In this document: one piece after another, positions 34,984-47,200 of the stretch
Layout: every line of letters begins with the position of its first letter
Numbering within the stretch: the first letter of the stretch is position 1
NCBI RefSeq assembly: GCF_000741785.1
Contig: NZ_JGZP01000003.1
Coordinates: 1 to 64,000 of the forward strand
Reading direction: 5' to 3'
Source: Bifidobacterium stellenboschense
Lineage (GTDB): Bacteria > Actinomycetota > Actinomycetes > Actinomycetales > Bifidobacteriaceae
Length of the DNA stretch: 64,000 bases
Notes under the pieces: generated by a model
The model's database searches: none
What the model was told of the DNA's origin: nothing
The model's input: only the letters and a program-made list of their open reading frames with translations
Translations under genes and position numbers: made by a program

Positions 34984-36777
34984 TCAGGAGAGCGCGTCCG
35001 CCAGGGCGTCGGGGATTGCCGCGACCACGTCGGAGGCGACGATCGGGTGCCCCAGCGTGTTGAAGCGCTGACGGTGGCCGTTCATGCCGAACAGTTCCGG
35101 CGGCTGCCAGCCGCACTGCTCTGATTCGGAGGCGATGGCCGCCGCCGAGCCGTGAAGATAGGCGGCCGCGGCGGCCGTCTCGGCGACGATCTCCGGATCG
35201 ATCGCCGCGTCCCCGTCATCTCCGTTATTCCCGTCGGCCTCGTCGTTCACGTCCATCTGGGCGAGCAGGGCGCCGGTCATGCCGGCGAGTACGTCGCCCG
35301 CGCCGGCGGTTCCCAGCCACGCGGGTGCCGTGCCGGCGACCAGCACGCGGGAGGAGCCGTTCACGACGATCGTCGCCGCGCCCTTCAGCAGCACTGTGGC
35401 GCCGGTGCGTGCCTGCGCCTCGCGCGCGAACCGCAGCGGTTCGGCGGCGACGTCGGCGGGGGAGACGCCCAGCATGCGGGCCAGTTCGCCCGCATGCGGC
35501 GTCAGCACCACCTGGGCGGGCACATGGTCGGGCAGCAGGTCGAGCGCGCCGGCGTCCACGACGATCGGCGGCATCAGCGCCGCGCGTCCCGCGGATTCCT
35601 CGTCGTCAGCCGCATAATGGGCGAGCAACGCGGCGATCGTCTCGCGCTGGATGTCCCTCAATTCGGGGTCCGCGTCGTTGCCGGGCACGCCGGAACCCAC
35701 CACCCACGACTGCACGTGGCCTTTGCCGATCACGGCCTCCGGCAGCGCGGCGAGCACCATGTCCTGCGCGCGTTCCGGGCCGAGATAGCGGACCATGCCC
35801 ACGTTCGTGCGGGCCGCCGCGCGCGCGGTCAGCACGGCCGCGCCCGGATACCGCGCCGAACCGGTGACCAGTCCCGTCACGCCGCGCGAATACTTCGCGT
35901 CCGTCACGCGCGGCAGACGCACCGCCTGTCCGGCGAGGTCGCGGTCCACCGCCTCGACGGCAGGCTCGACGCCGTCCAGATCGAAACCGAAATCGACCAA
36001 GGTGATGCGGCCGCATGCGAACGTGGCCGGCGGCAGCACCGCGCACGGCTTCATCGCGCCGAACATGACGGTCGCGTCGGCCGGAACGTACGCGCCGACG
36101 AGCGAACCGTCGTCCACGCCGACGCCGGAAGGCGTGTCCACGGCGAGCATGAGCGGCAGGTCGCCTTCCGGCTCGCGGCCGGCCGACGCCGGGACGTCGG
36201 GCAGCGGCGAACCCCCGTCGCGCGCGTCCTTCGCCGGCATGCCCAGCGAGGCGGCGAGCGCCGCGGGAATCCCGCGCAGCGGGCCGTTCAGGCCGATGCC
36301 GGTCATCGCGTCGATCACCAGGTGAGAGCGGCGCGCCACCCGTACCGCCGTCTCGAGCCGTTCGCCTGCCTCTCCGGGCGTGAAGCCGGAGGCGCAGCCG
36401 GGGATCTCGGCCTCCGGGTCGAGCACGAGAATCTTGCCGCCGGCGCGCACGAACGCGGCGAACGCCTCGTCATGCAGGGAGCGTCCGACCGCCACGGCGT
36501 TCACCTGCGCGCCCTCCTCGGCGAGCATGGCGGCGGCGAACAGGCCGTCGCCGCCGTTGTCGCCCGCGCCGGCGAGCAATGTGACGACCGCGTCCTCGAT
36601 GTCGATGCCCTCGTCGTCGAGCATGGCCGCGGCGGTGTGCGCCACCGCGTTGGCCGCCATGCGCATCAGCGGCACGCCGTCGTCCAACAGGGGGCGTTCC
36701 ATCCCGCGCACGTCGGCCGCCGTGTAGGCGGTGTGCAGCAGGGTCATGCGACGTTCCGCATCGTTCGGTGTATCCAT
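34984..36777 (-). CDS. nnr: Bifunctional NAD(P)HX epimerase / ADP-dependent dehydratase
   Basis: A 597-residue fusion that repairs hydrated NADH and NADPH. The N-terminal half is the epimerase (YjeF_N): VVTLLAGAGDNGGDGLFAAAMLAEEGAQV and LVIDAMTGIGLNGPLRG. The C-terminal half is the ribokinase-fold dehydratase: VVLTPHAGELARMLG, GATVLLKGAATIVVNG and APAWLGTAGAGDVLAGMTGALLAQ, the last being the nucleotide-site GAGD motif. An acidic insert (DVNDEADGNNGDDGDAAID) interrupts the C-terminal domain. GAGGAGG is 5 nt before the ATG at 36777. It is monocistronic here. Confidence 0.92.
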   Translation of the reverse strand: MDTPNDAERRMTLLHTAYTAADVRGMERPLLDDGVPLMRMAANAVAHTAAAMLDDEGIDIEDAVVTLLAGAGDNGGDGLFAAAMLAEEGAQVNAVAVGRSLHDEAFAAFVRAGGKILVLDPEAEIPGCASGFTPGEAGERLETAVRVARRSHLVIDAMTGIGLNGPLRGIPAALAASLGMPAKDARDGGSPLPDVPASAGREPEGDLPLMLAVDTPSGVGVDDGSLVGAYVPADATVMFGAMKPCAVLPPATFACGRITLVDFGFDLDGVEPAVEAVDRDLAGQAVRLPRVTDAKYSRGVTGLVTGSARYPGAAVLTARAAARTNVGMVRYLGPERAQDMVLAALPEAVIGKGHVQSWVVGSGVPGNDADPELRDIQRETIAALLAHYAADDEESAGRAALMPPIVVDAGALDLLPDHVPAQVVLTPHAGELARMLGVSPADVAAEPLRFAREAQARTGATVLLKGAATIVVNGSSRVLVAGTAPAWLGTAGAGDVLAGMTGALLAQMDVNDEADGNNGDDGDAAIDPEIVAETAAAAAYLHGSAAAIASESEQCGWQPPELFGMNGHRQRFNTLGHPIVASDVVAAIPDALADALS

Positions 36778-36940
36778 GGCAGCCTCCTCGGTTCCACAAG
36801 TCTGCGACTACCCATCAGTGTAGTCGCGCCCGTCATGCCCGTCCCGTATGACGGCCGTGAGACCGCGGGCATTTGACCGGGGGCGTTCAGGGCTCCTACG
36901 CTGTCCTGAAGCAACGGATTCCCAGCGAAGGAGAACGGAC

Positions 36941-37696
36941 ATGTTCGGCGGAAAGAAGAAAAGCAATCTGTTCGCGGACGGCAGGCCGACGCTCGCCAAG
37001 TGCGACCCCGAGTTCATCGACCTGTTTTCCGATTTCGCCTACGGCGAGGTCGTGCACGAGCCGGGCGCGAACCATCCCGACCTCGACGACGCCACGCGGT
37101 CGATGGCGATTCTCGCCGCGCTCATCGGATGCCAGGGCACGGACGCGTACGAGATGCTGCTGCCCGTGGCGCTGAAAAGCGGCGTGACGCCCGTCCAGGC
37201 CAAGGAGATCGCCTATCAGGCGGTCGCCTACTGCGGGTTTGGGCGTGTGCTGCCGTTCCTCAACATCACCAACGACGTGCTCGTCGAAGCGGGCGTGGAC
37301 CTGCCGCTCGAAGGCCAGTCCACCACCACGCCGGACACCCGCGCGGCGGCCGGCGAGGCCAAGCAGGTGGAGATCTTCGGCGAGGGCATGCGCGGATTCG
37401 CCTCCTCGGGCCCCGAGGACACGCGCCACATCAACAAGTGGCTGGCCGACAACTGCTTCGGCGACTACTACACGCGCGGCGGGCTCGGCACCCGCGAACG
37501 CGAGATGATCACCCTGTGCTATCTGGCCGCGCAGGGCGGCTGCGAGCCGCAGCTCACGGCCCACGCGAAGGCGAACATGGCGGTCGGCAACGACAAGGCG
37601 TTCCTCATCGCCGTCGTCTCCCAGATCATGCCGTACATCGGCTACCCGCGCACGCTCAACGCGCTCCGCTGCGTCAAGGAGGCCGCGGGCGAGTGA
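36941..37696 (+). CDS. Carboxymuconolactone decarboxylase (CMD/AhpD-like) double-domain protein
   Basis: A 251-residue protein with two CMD-type helical domains: residues about 18-120 (TRSMAILAALIGCQGTDAYEMLLPVALKSGVTPVQAKEIAYQAVAYCGFGRVLPFLNITNDVL) and about 150-250 (LGTREREMITLCYLAAQGGCEPQLTAHAKANMAVGNDKAFLIAVVSQIMPYIGYPRTLNAL). Neither has the CXXC of AhpD, so peroxidase activity is doubtful; relatives include 4-carboxymuconolactone decarboxylases and uncharacterised reductase-linked proteins. GAAGGAGAA precedes the ATG. It is followed 88 nt later by an ABC-F gene with its own promoter. Confidence 0.82.
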   Translation: MFGGKKKSNLFADGRPTLAKCDPEFIDLFSDFAYGEVVHEPGANHPDLDDATRSMAILAALIGCQGTDAYEMLLPVALKSGVTPVQAKEIAYQAVAYCGFGRVLPFLNITNDVLVEAGVDLPLEGQSTTTPDTRAAAGEAKQVEIFGEGMRGFASSGPEDTRHINKWLADNCFGDYYTRGGLGTREREMITLCYLAAQGGCEPQLTAHAKANMAVGNDKAFLIAVVSQIMPYIGYPRTLNALRCVKEAAGE

Positions 37697-37712
37697 TTTT
37701 CCAGCCTTCCGT

Positions 37713-37748
37713 TATAGTGTTCGTTGGCTTGAGAACGGCTTGAGAACG
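37713..37748 (+). promoter_or_regulatory. Promoter and 11-nt tandem repeat before the ABC-F gene
   Basis: TATAGT (37713-37718) is a good -10 element. Immediately after it, GCTTGAGAACG is repeated twice in tandem (37727-37737 and 37738-37748), at the expected start of the transcript. TTTTCC lies about 17 nt upstream as a weak -35. Confidence 0.45.
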
Positions 37749-37784
37749 ATAAGCGACTATACGGAAAGCGACGGGTGAGGCGAT

Positions 37785-39358
<1,574 letters not shown>

Positions 39359-39386
<28 letters not shown>

Positions 39387-40543
39387 TCCTCCAGATACGC
39401 GCGCATACGACGCAGACCCTCGGCGGTGGCCTCGGGCGTGCCCACGTAGCTCAGACGCACGTAGCCACGGCCACGCCCACCGAACCCGGAAGCGGGCGTC
39501 ACCACCACCTTGGCACGATGCAGCAGATCGACCGCGAATGCGTGGTCATCCATGCCGGTGTCGCGCACGTCCACCAGCACGTAGAACGCGCCGTCCGGCG
39601 TCGCGCATGAGACAAGCGGCATGTCCGCCACGGCGGCGACGACCATGTCGCGGTTCGCGCGGTAGACGGACGTCATCTCGTCGAGGATCTCGTTCGACCC
39701 CTCCAACGCGGCCACCGCGCCCTGCTGCAACGCGCCCGGCACACAGGAGACGATGTCCTCCTGCATCACCGTCATCCGGTCGATGATCGGCTTCGGGCCG
39801 AACGCCGCGCCGATGCGCCAACCGGTCATCGCGAACGTCTTCGAGAAACTGTCCACCACCACGGTGCGGCGGCGCATGCCCGGCACCGCGGCGATCGACA
39901 GACATTCGACCGACGGATCGTAGACGAACGAGCGGTACACCTCGTCGCTGATCACCCACAGGTCATGCCGTTCGCACACTTCGGCGATGAGATCCAGCTG
40001 CTCCGCGTCGATGACCGCCCCCGTCGGGTTCGACGGCGAATTGAGCAGGATCGCGCGCGTGCGCGGCGTGACCGCCGCCTCCACGTCCGCCGCCTGCATG
40101 CGGAAGCCGTGGCCCGCGTCGAGCGGCACCGGCACGACGTTCGCGCCGACGAGCCTCACCTGTCCGAAATAGTTCGCATAGCCGGGGTCGGGGATCAGGA
40201 TGTCGTCGCCCGGGTCGAGCGTCGCGAGCATCGCCAGATACACGGCCTCCATGCCGCCCGCCGTGACGATCACGTCCGTGTCCGGATCGTAGTCGGTGCC
40301 ATCCGCCGCGTTGCGGTGCTCGCACCACGCCTCACGCAGCGCGACCGCGCCACGGTTCGGCGTGTAGTGCGTGTCGTCGAGGCTCGCGGCCCGGTAGGCG
40401 GCGTCGATGACCGGCTGCGGGGTGTCGAATCCGGGTTCGCCGATCGCGAACGAGACGGCGTCCGGCACGCCCGCGGCGAGTTCGAACATCTCGCGCACGC
40501 TCGGATACAGGGCTTCGGCGGCGCGCTTCGATACCTTCGGCAT
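39359..40543 (-). CDS. PLP-dependent aminotransferase, class I/II
   Basis: A 394-residue fold-type I aminotransferase. VSFAIGEPGFDTPQPVIDAA, LNSPSNPTGAVIDAEQL, VISDEVYRSFVY and VVVDSFSKTFAMTGWRIGAAFGP (PLP lysine in SFSKTF) identify it; the C-terminal R in GYVRLSYV binds the substrate carboxylate. Aspartate, alanine or aromatic substrates are possible. ATG 40543 is chosen because AAGGAG lies 9 nt upstream; further in-frame starts at 40564 and 40612 would run into the leader hairpin. It overlaps the 3' end of the ABC-F gene. Confidence 0.9.
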
Positions 40544-40585
40544 GACGGCATACTCCTTGTGCATCCATTCGGATTCGTCGTATGC

Positions 40586-40631
40586 GGCGGCGGGGTCGCG
40601 GTTCCCCTTCACGAACCACGACCCCGCCGCC
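40586..40631 (-). terminator. Strong hairpin between the coiled-coil gene and the aminotransferase
   Basis: A 19-bp stem (40586-40604 with 40613-40631, one G-U pair, 8-nt loop) lies 43 nt upstream of the aminotransferase start and 98 nt after the stop of the gene at 40730. There is no T-tract. It may terminate the upstream gene or act as a leader structure for the aminotransferase. Confidence 0.5.
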
Positions 40632-40729
40632 GAAATCCATAGGTTGCCGGCAAGTATGCCATCGTCGCGTTACGCGGAGGAGAGCGTGTCCGATGCGCGA
40701 GAAACGGCGATGGACGCTCCGGCGGCGGG

Positions 40730-41683
40730 TCAGTCGAAGAACCCGTTTCCGATCGACGGCATGCTCCGGTATGGCGGACGGTACGGCGGACGATGCGTGC
40801 GGTCGCCGTACAGGTCCTCATGGCCGAACGCGGTGGCGTGTCGGTCGCGGCGCATGTACTCGTACACGTCCACGTCGGTCGGATCGGGCTGGTTCGACCA
40901 GTCGACGCCTCCCGACAGCAGCGGGTCGCGCGCGTCGATGCGGCTGCGCATCAGTTCGATGTCCTCCGACGCGTCCGCCAGACGGTCCGGATCCGTGCGC
41001 CTCAGCCGCTGTTCGACCAGATCGAGATAGGCGCGTTGGCTCTGCAGATCCTCATGCAGCCGCACCTCCTCGCACAACGCCGTGTACAGCCGCTCCCCGC
41101 GGCATGCGCGCTGCGCCTGCTCGACGGTCTCCTCGTGCCGGCGATCCGCCTCGACGCGTTCCCGCGAAGCATCGATCTCGTGCGCCAACCCGTCGAACAG
41201 CGTGGAAAGGCGTTCGTCCATCCGCGAGTTCACGGTGTCGCGCAGGGAACGCTGGCGGGCGAACGGACGTTCGCCGTTGACCCGCAGCGACAGCATGCCG
41301 GTCGGTTCGAATTCGCGCGACCGTCCCTCCACCCATTGCGGCGCGTCGCTTTTCGGCACGCCGGTCAGCGTGCGGGGCTTCGGCGGGCTGCCGGGCTTCG
41401 ACAGCTCCGACACGTGGAACGAGGACATGAACCCGTCCTCGTCCCGCACGACGAGATGCGGCCACGGCCATTTGGACCGCTTCGCCTCGGCGAACAGCTC
41501 CCGGGACGGGTCGACGACGGCGTATCCGCGTTCGACGGCCATGCGGGCCGCTGTCCCGATGATCGTCGCGGCCCTGTCCACCTGATCGTCCGACACATAC
41601 CGCCTGTCGACGTCCTCCCGGAACAGCTGGACCCACGACCGCGCCGTCGCGTCCTCGTCCTGCATGATGATCTCGTCCGACAT
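40730..41683 (-). CDS. Protein of unknown function, divergent from the Wadjet operon
   Basis: A 317-residue acidic-basic protein not recognised as any named family. The first part is globular (SWVQLFREDVDRRYVSDDQVDRAATIIGTAARMAVERGYAVVDP, HLVVRDEDGFMSSFHV). Residues about 150-255 are strongly charged and helical (DERLSTLFDGLAHEIDASRERVEADRRHEETVEQAQRA...), probably coiled coil, and the C-terminus is Arg/Pro/Tyr-rich (THRPPYRPPYRS). GAAGGAG precedes the ATG at 41683. It is divergent from jetA across a 393-nt gap rich in operator-like repeats, so a link to the defence locus is possible but inferred only from position. Confidence 0.6.
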   Translation of the reverse strand: MSDEIIMQDEDATARSWVQLFREDVDRRYVSDDQVDRAATIIGTAARMAVERGYAVVDPSRELFAEAKRSKWPWPHLVVRDEDGFMSSFHVSELSKPGSPPKPRTLTGVPKSDAPQWVEGRSREFEPTGMLSLRVNGERPFARQRSLRDTVNSRMDERLSTLFDGLAHEIDASRERVEADRRHEETVEQAQRACRGERLYTALCEEVRLHEDLQSQRAYLDLVEQRLRRTDPDRLADASEDIELMRSRIDARDPLLSGGVDWSNQPDPTDVDVYEYMRRDRHATAFGHEDLYGDRTHRPPYRPPYRSMPSIGNGFFD

Positions 41684-41792
41684 GATGTCGCTCCTTCTCC
41701 CGATGCGCGGCCTACGCTGGCCGCCTTGCGGACCTTCGTCGTCCGCCGACACGCACCACCATGCCGCGTCTGTGAGGTATATGCAAATCGCA

Positions 41793-41832
41793 TGTGAACA
41801 ATGTGCATAACGGTGCATAACTCTGTGCATAA
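41793..41832. promoter_or_regulatory. Cluster of four DnaA-box-like direct repeats
   Basis: In the 393-nt divergent gap, TGTGAACAA (41793-41801), TGTGCATAA (41802-41810), GGTGCATAA (41812-41820) and TGTGCATAA (41824-41832) follow one another at 9, 10 and 12 nt. Their reverse complement, TTATGCACA, fits the DnaA-box consensus TTATNCACA exactly in two cases; the others differ at one or two positions. Helical phasing suggests cooperative binding by DnaA or by an unrelated regulator. Confidence 0.5.
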
Positions 41833-41864
41833 CCGCTGGATATCGGGGTGAAACCGTACGGATG

Positions 41865-41884
41865 GGATTGCGATGTCGCAATCC
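41865..41884. promoter_or_regulatory. Perfect 20-nt palindrome upstream of jetA
   Basis: GGATTGCGA-TG-TCGCAATCC has two perfect 9-nt arms, 193 nt before jetA and 33 nt from the repeat cluster. It is a classic dimer-operator layout. A possible -10, TTAGCT, lies at 41996-42001. No regulator can be assigned. The rest of the gap (41684-42076) shows no supported gene. Confidence 0.5.
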
Positions 41885-42076
41885 GATCGTGTCGGGTTCC
41901 GCCGACGGCGTATTCGGATGTTCCGCCGAAATCATGCACGACACGCCGCGTCGACGGAAACCGTACCCGATATGCCGGCCCGTACGGGCGTGTGTTAGCT
42001 TCTAGGAGAGACGCGGGGCACGCCGTCGTTCCCGTCTCGCACGGCAACGATCGAGGACGGCGGCAGGAGGTGCGCC

Positions 42077-43585
42077 ATGGGCGATGCGCGACGGGAGATG
42101 GAACGGCTGCGGCCGGTCTACGAGACCGGCGTGCTCAGACTGCTGCTGCGACGCAACTCGCGCCTGTACGTGGCGTTGCTCAAGGCGGCGTTCGACCCGC
42201 TGACCGGCGAACTGCCGCGCGAGACGCTGGAGGAACGGTTCGCGCAGGGACTCGCCGCGCTCGCCGACATCGGCGAATACGCGCTGGACCCCGACCTCAC
42301 GTTCGGCCAGGCCGCGCATCGCATGCTCGTCGACCTGACCCGCGAGGGCGAAGGCGACTACGCCTGGCTCGCCAACTCGCACGACGCCGCATCCCACCGG
42401 TTCCTCTACCGGCTGACCGCGCGCGCCCACCGCGCCATCGAGGCGCTGGGGCGGCTGGAGGACGAATCCCGCACCCTGTCCGGCGCGCAGGCCAACAGCA
42501 TCATCATGGAGATCGAGCACGCTCGCATGCGGCTGACCGCCGACCCCGGCGAACGCGTGCGCCTGCTCAACCGCGAGATCAAGGAGCGCAAGCACGAGAT
42601 CAGACGCATCCAGCAGGGGATGCGGCATGAGACGCTCGACGACTCGCAGGTGGAGGACATCATCGCCGTCATCCACAACACGTTGCGCGGCGTGCCCGTC
42701 GACCTGCGTGAGCTCGTGCTCGCCGAACGGGACAACGGCGACGCGCTCCGCCGGCGCATGCAGGCCGGCGACATGGACGTCGACGAGATCCTGAACGCCT
42801 ACAACGCCGAATACCGCGCGAACTTCGGCGAATCCGACATGGGGCGCCGCTTCGAGGACGCCTTCCAGGTGATCATCACCGACGAGGGACGCCAGCAGAT
42901 CGACGAGGCGATGCGCGACATCGCGAGGACGCCCTACCTCGCGGGGGAGTCCGCCGCGCTGCTCGGGCAGGTGCGCGACGAGCTCGCCCACATCTACGAC
43001 GGCATCGAGGCGGTACGCGCCCAGATGCGTGTCTCCAACGAGGAGATCGGCAGGCTCGTACGCCAGCAGACCGACACCCGGTACCGGTCGATGCTCGCGC
43101 GGCTCAACCGGCTGTACGCCGCCGTCAACGCCGACGCGAAAGCCCATCCGGGCGCCGACGGCAGGCCCTACGCCACCGACGTCGGCGGGGTCAGGCTCGC
43201 CCCGCTGCCCACGCGGCCGGCACGTTCGATGGTCCGCGCGGCATCGCCCGGACTGGATGCCGCCGGGGACTCCGACCTGCCGCGCGTCGACCTGAAGACG
43301 CTGATCGACAACGGTGGTCCGCGTCTGCGCCGCATGATCGCGCTCATCCGGAGGGAACCGGTGACGGCCGACGGCGGAATCGACATTGCCGCCAGTTTCA
43401 ACCGGCTACCGGAATCCGATCGGCGTGAAAGCGAACTCGTCGGCTTCCTCGGCGCGATCGGCGGGCGGGAGGACGGTGACGCCGTCTGGCATTGCGTGAC
43501 AATCGACGGCAGGCCTCGGGACTGGCGCACGCGTGCGCTGATCGCCGGCGCGGACGAACTGGACGCCATCATGGAGGAAGGATGA
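42077..43585 (+). CDS. jetA: Wadjet system protein JetA (DUF3375, MukF/kleisin-like)
   Basis: A 502-residue DUF3375 protein, the kleisin-like subunit of type I Wadjet (also MksF/EptA), which with JetB and JetC forms an SMC-like motor that recognises small circular [34 protein letters not shown] at the N-terminus is a winged-helix-like start; [43 protein letters not shown] is the helical middle; the C-terminus is a further winged helix. AGGAGGTGCGCC precedes the ATG. Four genes jetA-D follow in fixed order. The stop overlaps jetB by four bases. Confidence 0.88.
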   Translation: MGDARREMERLRPVYETGVLRLLLRRNSRLYVALLKAAFDPLTGELPRETLEERFAQGLAALADIGEYALDPDLTFGQAAHRMLVDLTREGEGDYAWLANSHDAASHRFLYRLTARAHRAIEALGRLEDESRTLSGAQANSIIMEIEHARMRLTADPGERVRLLNREIKERKHEIRRIQQGMRHETLDDSQVEDIIAVIHNTLRGVPVDLRELVLAERDNGDALRRRMQAGDMDVDEILNAYNAEYRANFGESDMGRRFEDAFQVIITDEGRQQIDEAMRDIARTPYLAGESAALLGQVRDELAHIYDGIEAVRAQMRVSNEEIGRLVRQQTDTRYRSMLARLNRLYAAVNADAKAHPGADGRPYATDVGGVRLAPLPTRPARSMVRAASPGLDAAGDSDLPRVDLKTLIDNGGPRLRRMIALIRREPVTADGGIDIAASFNRLPESDRRESELVGFLGAIGGREDGDAVWHCVTIDGRPRDWRTRALIAGADELDAIMEEG

Positions 43586-44205
43586 TCATGGACGAGAAGA
43601 CCAACCCCGACGCCCTGTTCGAAGGGGATCGCGGCGACATGGGCGCGGACGCCCGCAGGGCCGCCATCGCGCTCAAACGCGAACGGTACATCGAAGGCGA
43701 GCTGTACGACCTCGTCGACGACAACCGCGACGCGGTCATCCGCTCGCTTAACAACGACATGCTCGAGCTCGTCGACGACGAACGCCACCGCATCATGTAC
43801 GCGACGCCCGTCACTGGCCCCGACGTCCCATTGCGTTCGCTCAAGACGCGCACCAGCCTCAGGCGCGAGGAGGCCGCCCTGCTCGCGTTCCTGCGCATCC
43901 GCGTGCTCGAATACGAGAACATGCAGGTGCCGGAGGGGCAGTGGATCGTCGGCTTCGACGAGATGCGCGCCGCGCTCGCCACCGGCGCCGGATACCTCGC
44001 CTCACGCAACGACGAGGAGGGCGTGCTCAAGCAGGTGGGCACGCTCGTCAACACGATGGTCACCTACGGCTATCTGGCGGTCACCGACGATGACGCCATG
44101 TATCGGATCACGCCGCTCGTCCCCGTCGTGCTCGACCGGGGACTGGCGGACGCATGGCTCGGCGTCGCCGGCGAGAGTGACGCCGGCGAGGAAGAGAAGG
44201 AATGA
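43582..44205 (+). CDS. jetB: Wadjet system protein JetB (DUF4194, MukE-like)
   Basis: A 207-residue DUF4194 protein, the kite subunit (MksE/EptB) that stabilises the JetA-JetC complex. [64 protein letters not shown] and [20 protein letters not shown] are the winged-helix parts. The start is either ATG 43582 (overlapping the jetA stop as ATGA) or ATG 43588, both served by GGAGGAAGG. The acidic C-terminus overlaps the jetC start by four bases. Confidence 0.86.
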   Translation: MIMDEKTNPDALFEGDRGDMGADARRAAIALKRERYIEGELYDLVDDNRDAVIRSLNNDMLELVDDERHRIMYATPVTGPDVPLRSLKTRTSLRREEAALLAFLRIRVLEYENMQVPEGQWIVGFDEMRAALATGAGYLASRNDEEGVLKQVGTLVNTMVTYGYLAVTDDDAMYRITPLVPVVLDRGLADAWLGVAGESDAGEEEKE

Positions 44206-47200
44206 ACATGACCATCAGGGAACTGCAGATGATCGCCGACCGGTGGATGATGGAAAGCCGCCGCCTCGTCAACTGGGGCTCGTACCAGGGCTACCACGAA
44301 TTCAGGCCGTCCACCGACCCGAAGCTCCCCGTGACCTTGCTCGCCGGAGCCAGCGAATCCGGCAAATCCACGCTCGTGGACGCGCAGATCTCACTGCTGT
44401 ACCCGACCGGCACGCCGTTCAACAAGGCGTCGAACTCGGGACGCTCCGAACGCAGCGACTACACGTATCTGCGAGGCATGATCGGCGTCGGCAGCACCGC
44501 GGGCGGCGACGAGCCCGTCTACCTGCGCGGCCGCGACGATGACGGGGCGCCGCAGGCCGTATGGGGCGCCATCGTCGACACATACGTGAACGCCACCAGC
44601 GGACAGACGCTGTCATGCGCCAAATTCCTCTACCTGATGGCCGGCGACGGGCGTGGCGACGTGCGGCGGCAGTACGCGACATGGGGCAAGCCGATCGACC
44701 CGCGTCTCATGGACATCTACCGCGACCATCCGTTCACCCCCACGCAGCTGAAGGACGCATACCCCGGATGCGAGACCTTCACCAGCGCCGACGCATTCCA
44801 CGAACACATCTGGGACATGATGGGGCTGAGCGAGGAGGCCTGCCGGCTGCTGCACAAGATCCAGTCCGCCGACGCGCCGTCGCGGCTCGACGACATCTTC
44901 AAACAGGGCGTGCTCGGCGTGCCCGAAGCCCTGAAACTGGCGCGCGACACCGTCGACGACTACGGGCGCTACGAGGCGAACTTCACCGAAATGGAACGCA
45001 AGGCGAAACGCGTGACGGCGCTCGCCGGCATCCGGGACGCGTGCGACGCCTACGACGCCGCACGCCGGGGCGTCCGGACCTTCGACCCGGTCGACCCAGC
45101 CGGGGAAGTCGGCTCGACGGCGATACGACGCTGGGCGACGGCGCGCATGTCCGGCGAGGTCGCCGCACGGCTGCCCATCGACGAACACGAGCACCGCGAG
45201 CATCAGACGGCCGCCGAGGCCGCATACCGCGACGGCGAGAAGATCCGCGCGGGCATCGACGCCATCCGCGACCGCATCAGAGGACTGGACGGCGGCAACC
45301 TCGCACGGATGGAGATGGAACTCGAACAGGCCCGACGCGCGCTCACCGATGTGAAGACGAACCGCGAGCGCATCGAAGCCGGGTTCGGGTCGGTCGGCGA
45401 GACGATGCCCGGGGACGAGCACGCCTGGACGGAACGACGCATCGCCGCCGTGGACTTCACCCGCCTGTACGACCGGCGGGCGCAGGAACTGGACGAGACG
45501 CGCGACCGCGCGGTCGCAGCCCGCGCCGCGGCGAACGACGAACTGCGCCGTCTCGAACGCGACTATGAGCGCCAGAAGACGCAGCGCACCCGCATCACCC
45601 AGCAGATGGACGAGACCCGTGCCATGCTCTGCCGGGCCACCGGGCTGCGCGCCGACGAACTGCCGTACGTCGCCGAACTCATGGATGTGCGTGAGAGCGA
45701 GGAGCGGTGGAGACTCGCCATGAACGTCGCCTACGGTGCCATCGCGCAGACCATCCTCGTCGACAAGCGCCACGAACGGGGGTTCGCCGCCAAGGTCAGC
45801 GCCATCGACCCGCATGCGATGGCACGGCGCACCTGGCAGTTCGTCGACACCTCGGAGCGCTTCGGGGCGGATGACGGGAAGACCACGGCCGCGGACGGCG
45901 GCCCGTGGATGTCCTCCAAGCTGCGGTACCGCGATGATTCACCGTTCGCCGACTGGCTGCGCGCGCAGACCGCATCCGAACGGTTCGACGCCGTATGCGT
46001 CGACGCCATCGACGACGCCGATCGTGAACGCCGTCAGGTGCAGGCCGACGGTCAGATCAAAAGCGGCAAACGCGGCCAGCACGGCGTCAAGGACCGTCGC
46101 GAGGTCATCGGCTACGTCACCGAAGCCTATCTGGATGCTCTGGAGCATGGCATCGCCGAGGCTCGCGAACGTTCGGAGAAGGCGGAACACGACTACACGG
46201 AGGCGAAACGCCGTGCGGAGGACCTGCGCAGCGGGCTCGAACTCGCCAAACAGCTCGCCTACGCCTCATGGGAGAGCGTCGATACGGATTCGGCCGCGGC
46301 CAAGGTGGACGGTCTCGAGACGTCGATTGCCGCGATCAGGAACAACCCCGAACTCGCCGACCTCGTCCGTCGCGAGGAATCGATGAAGGAGGAGCTCGAC
46401 CGCAACGAGCAGCGCCGGTTCGCCGAGAAACGCGACGCCGACGCCGCGGCATCCGCCTGCGAAGCCGCCCGGCGGTGGCTGGACGCCAACCGGGACGATG
46501 CCGGGCGGGGAGACGCCATGCCGTTGGACAAGAGCGTGGAATCGGCGCTCGAACATTCCTACGAAGACGGGTTCTCGGGAATCGCGGACGCCGCGCTGCG
46601 CGCCCACATGATCATCGGAGCGGGTGCCGACGCGGCGGCCGCGGGAACGTCGTTCCCCGAACGCGTCGTCGCGAGGATGCGCGACGACATGGCCGCCCGC
46701 ATCGACGCGCTCGCCGCACAGGCCTCGGCGGCGAAGACGGTCGTCGAAGCCCGGATGGAATCGTACAAGGGCATGTACGCCGCGGACGACGACGCGCTGT
46801 CGGCCACCGTGGAGGACCGCCGGTACTATCTCGACGAGTTGGAGGGATTGTCGCGGTTGACCGCCGGCGAGGCGACCGGTGCTGAATACCGGCGTTGCCT
46901 GGAACAGCTGCTGATGAGCCTGCTGACCATCAAACGCGCCGTCGACACCGACGAGGCCGGCATCCGCGACCAGCTCGACCGCATCAACGCCATGCTCGAC
47001 GGGCAGCGGTTCGGTCCCAGGCACGGCAGCCTGTCGCTGCATGCGGACGTGCGCAAGCCGGACCGTGGCTTCTTCTCGCAGCTGACCCGGACCATCGGGG
47101 CGCTCAACGACTGGAAGTCGTCGGGAGACGACGATCCGACGGCCATGCGCAAGGTGTTCGCCGCATGCGGCGGCATCATCGGCCTGCTGCGCGCCCAACT

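Noticed and set aside
41803-41833. Origin of replication (oriC) because of DnaA-like boxes
   Set aside because: No dnaA, dnaN or AT-rich unwinding region is nearby; a regulatory or titration role is more plausible.
41712-42047. Small reverse-strand open frame in the jetA upstream gap
   Set aside because: No ribosome site or homology, and it overlaps the repeat cluster and palindrome.
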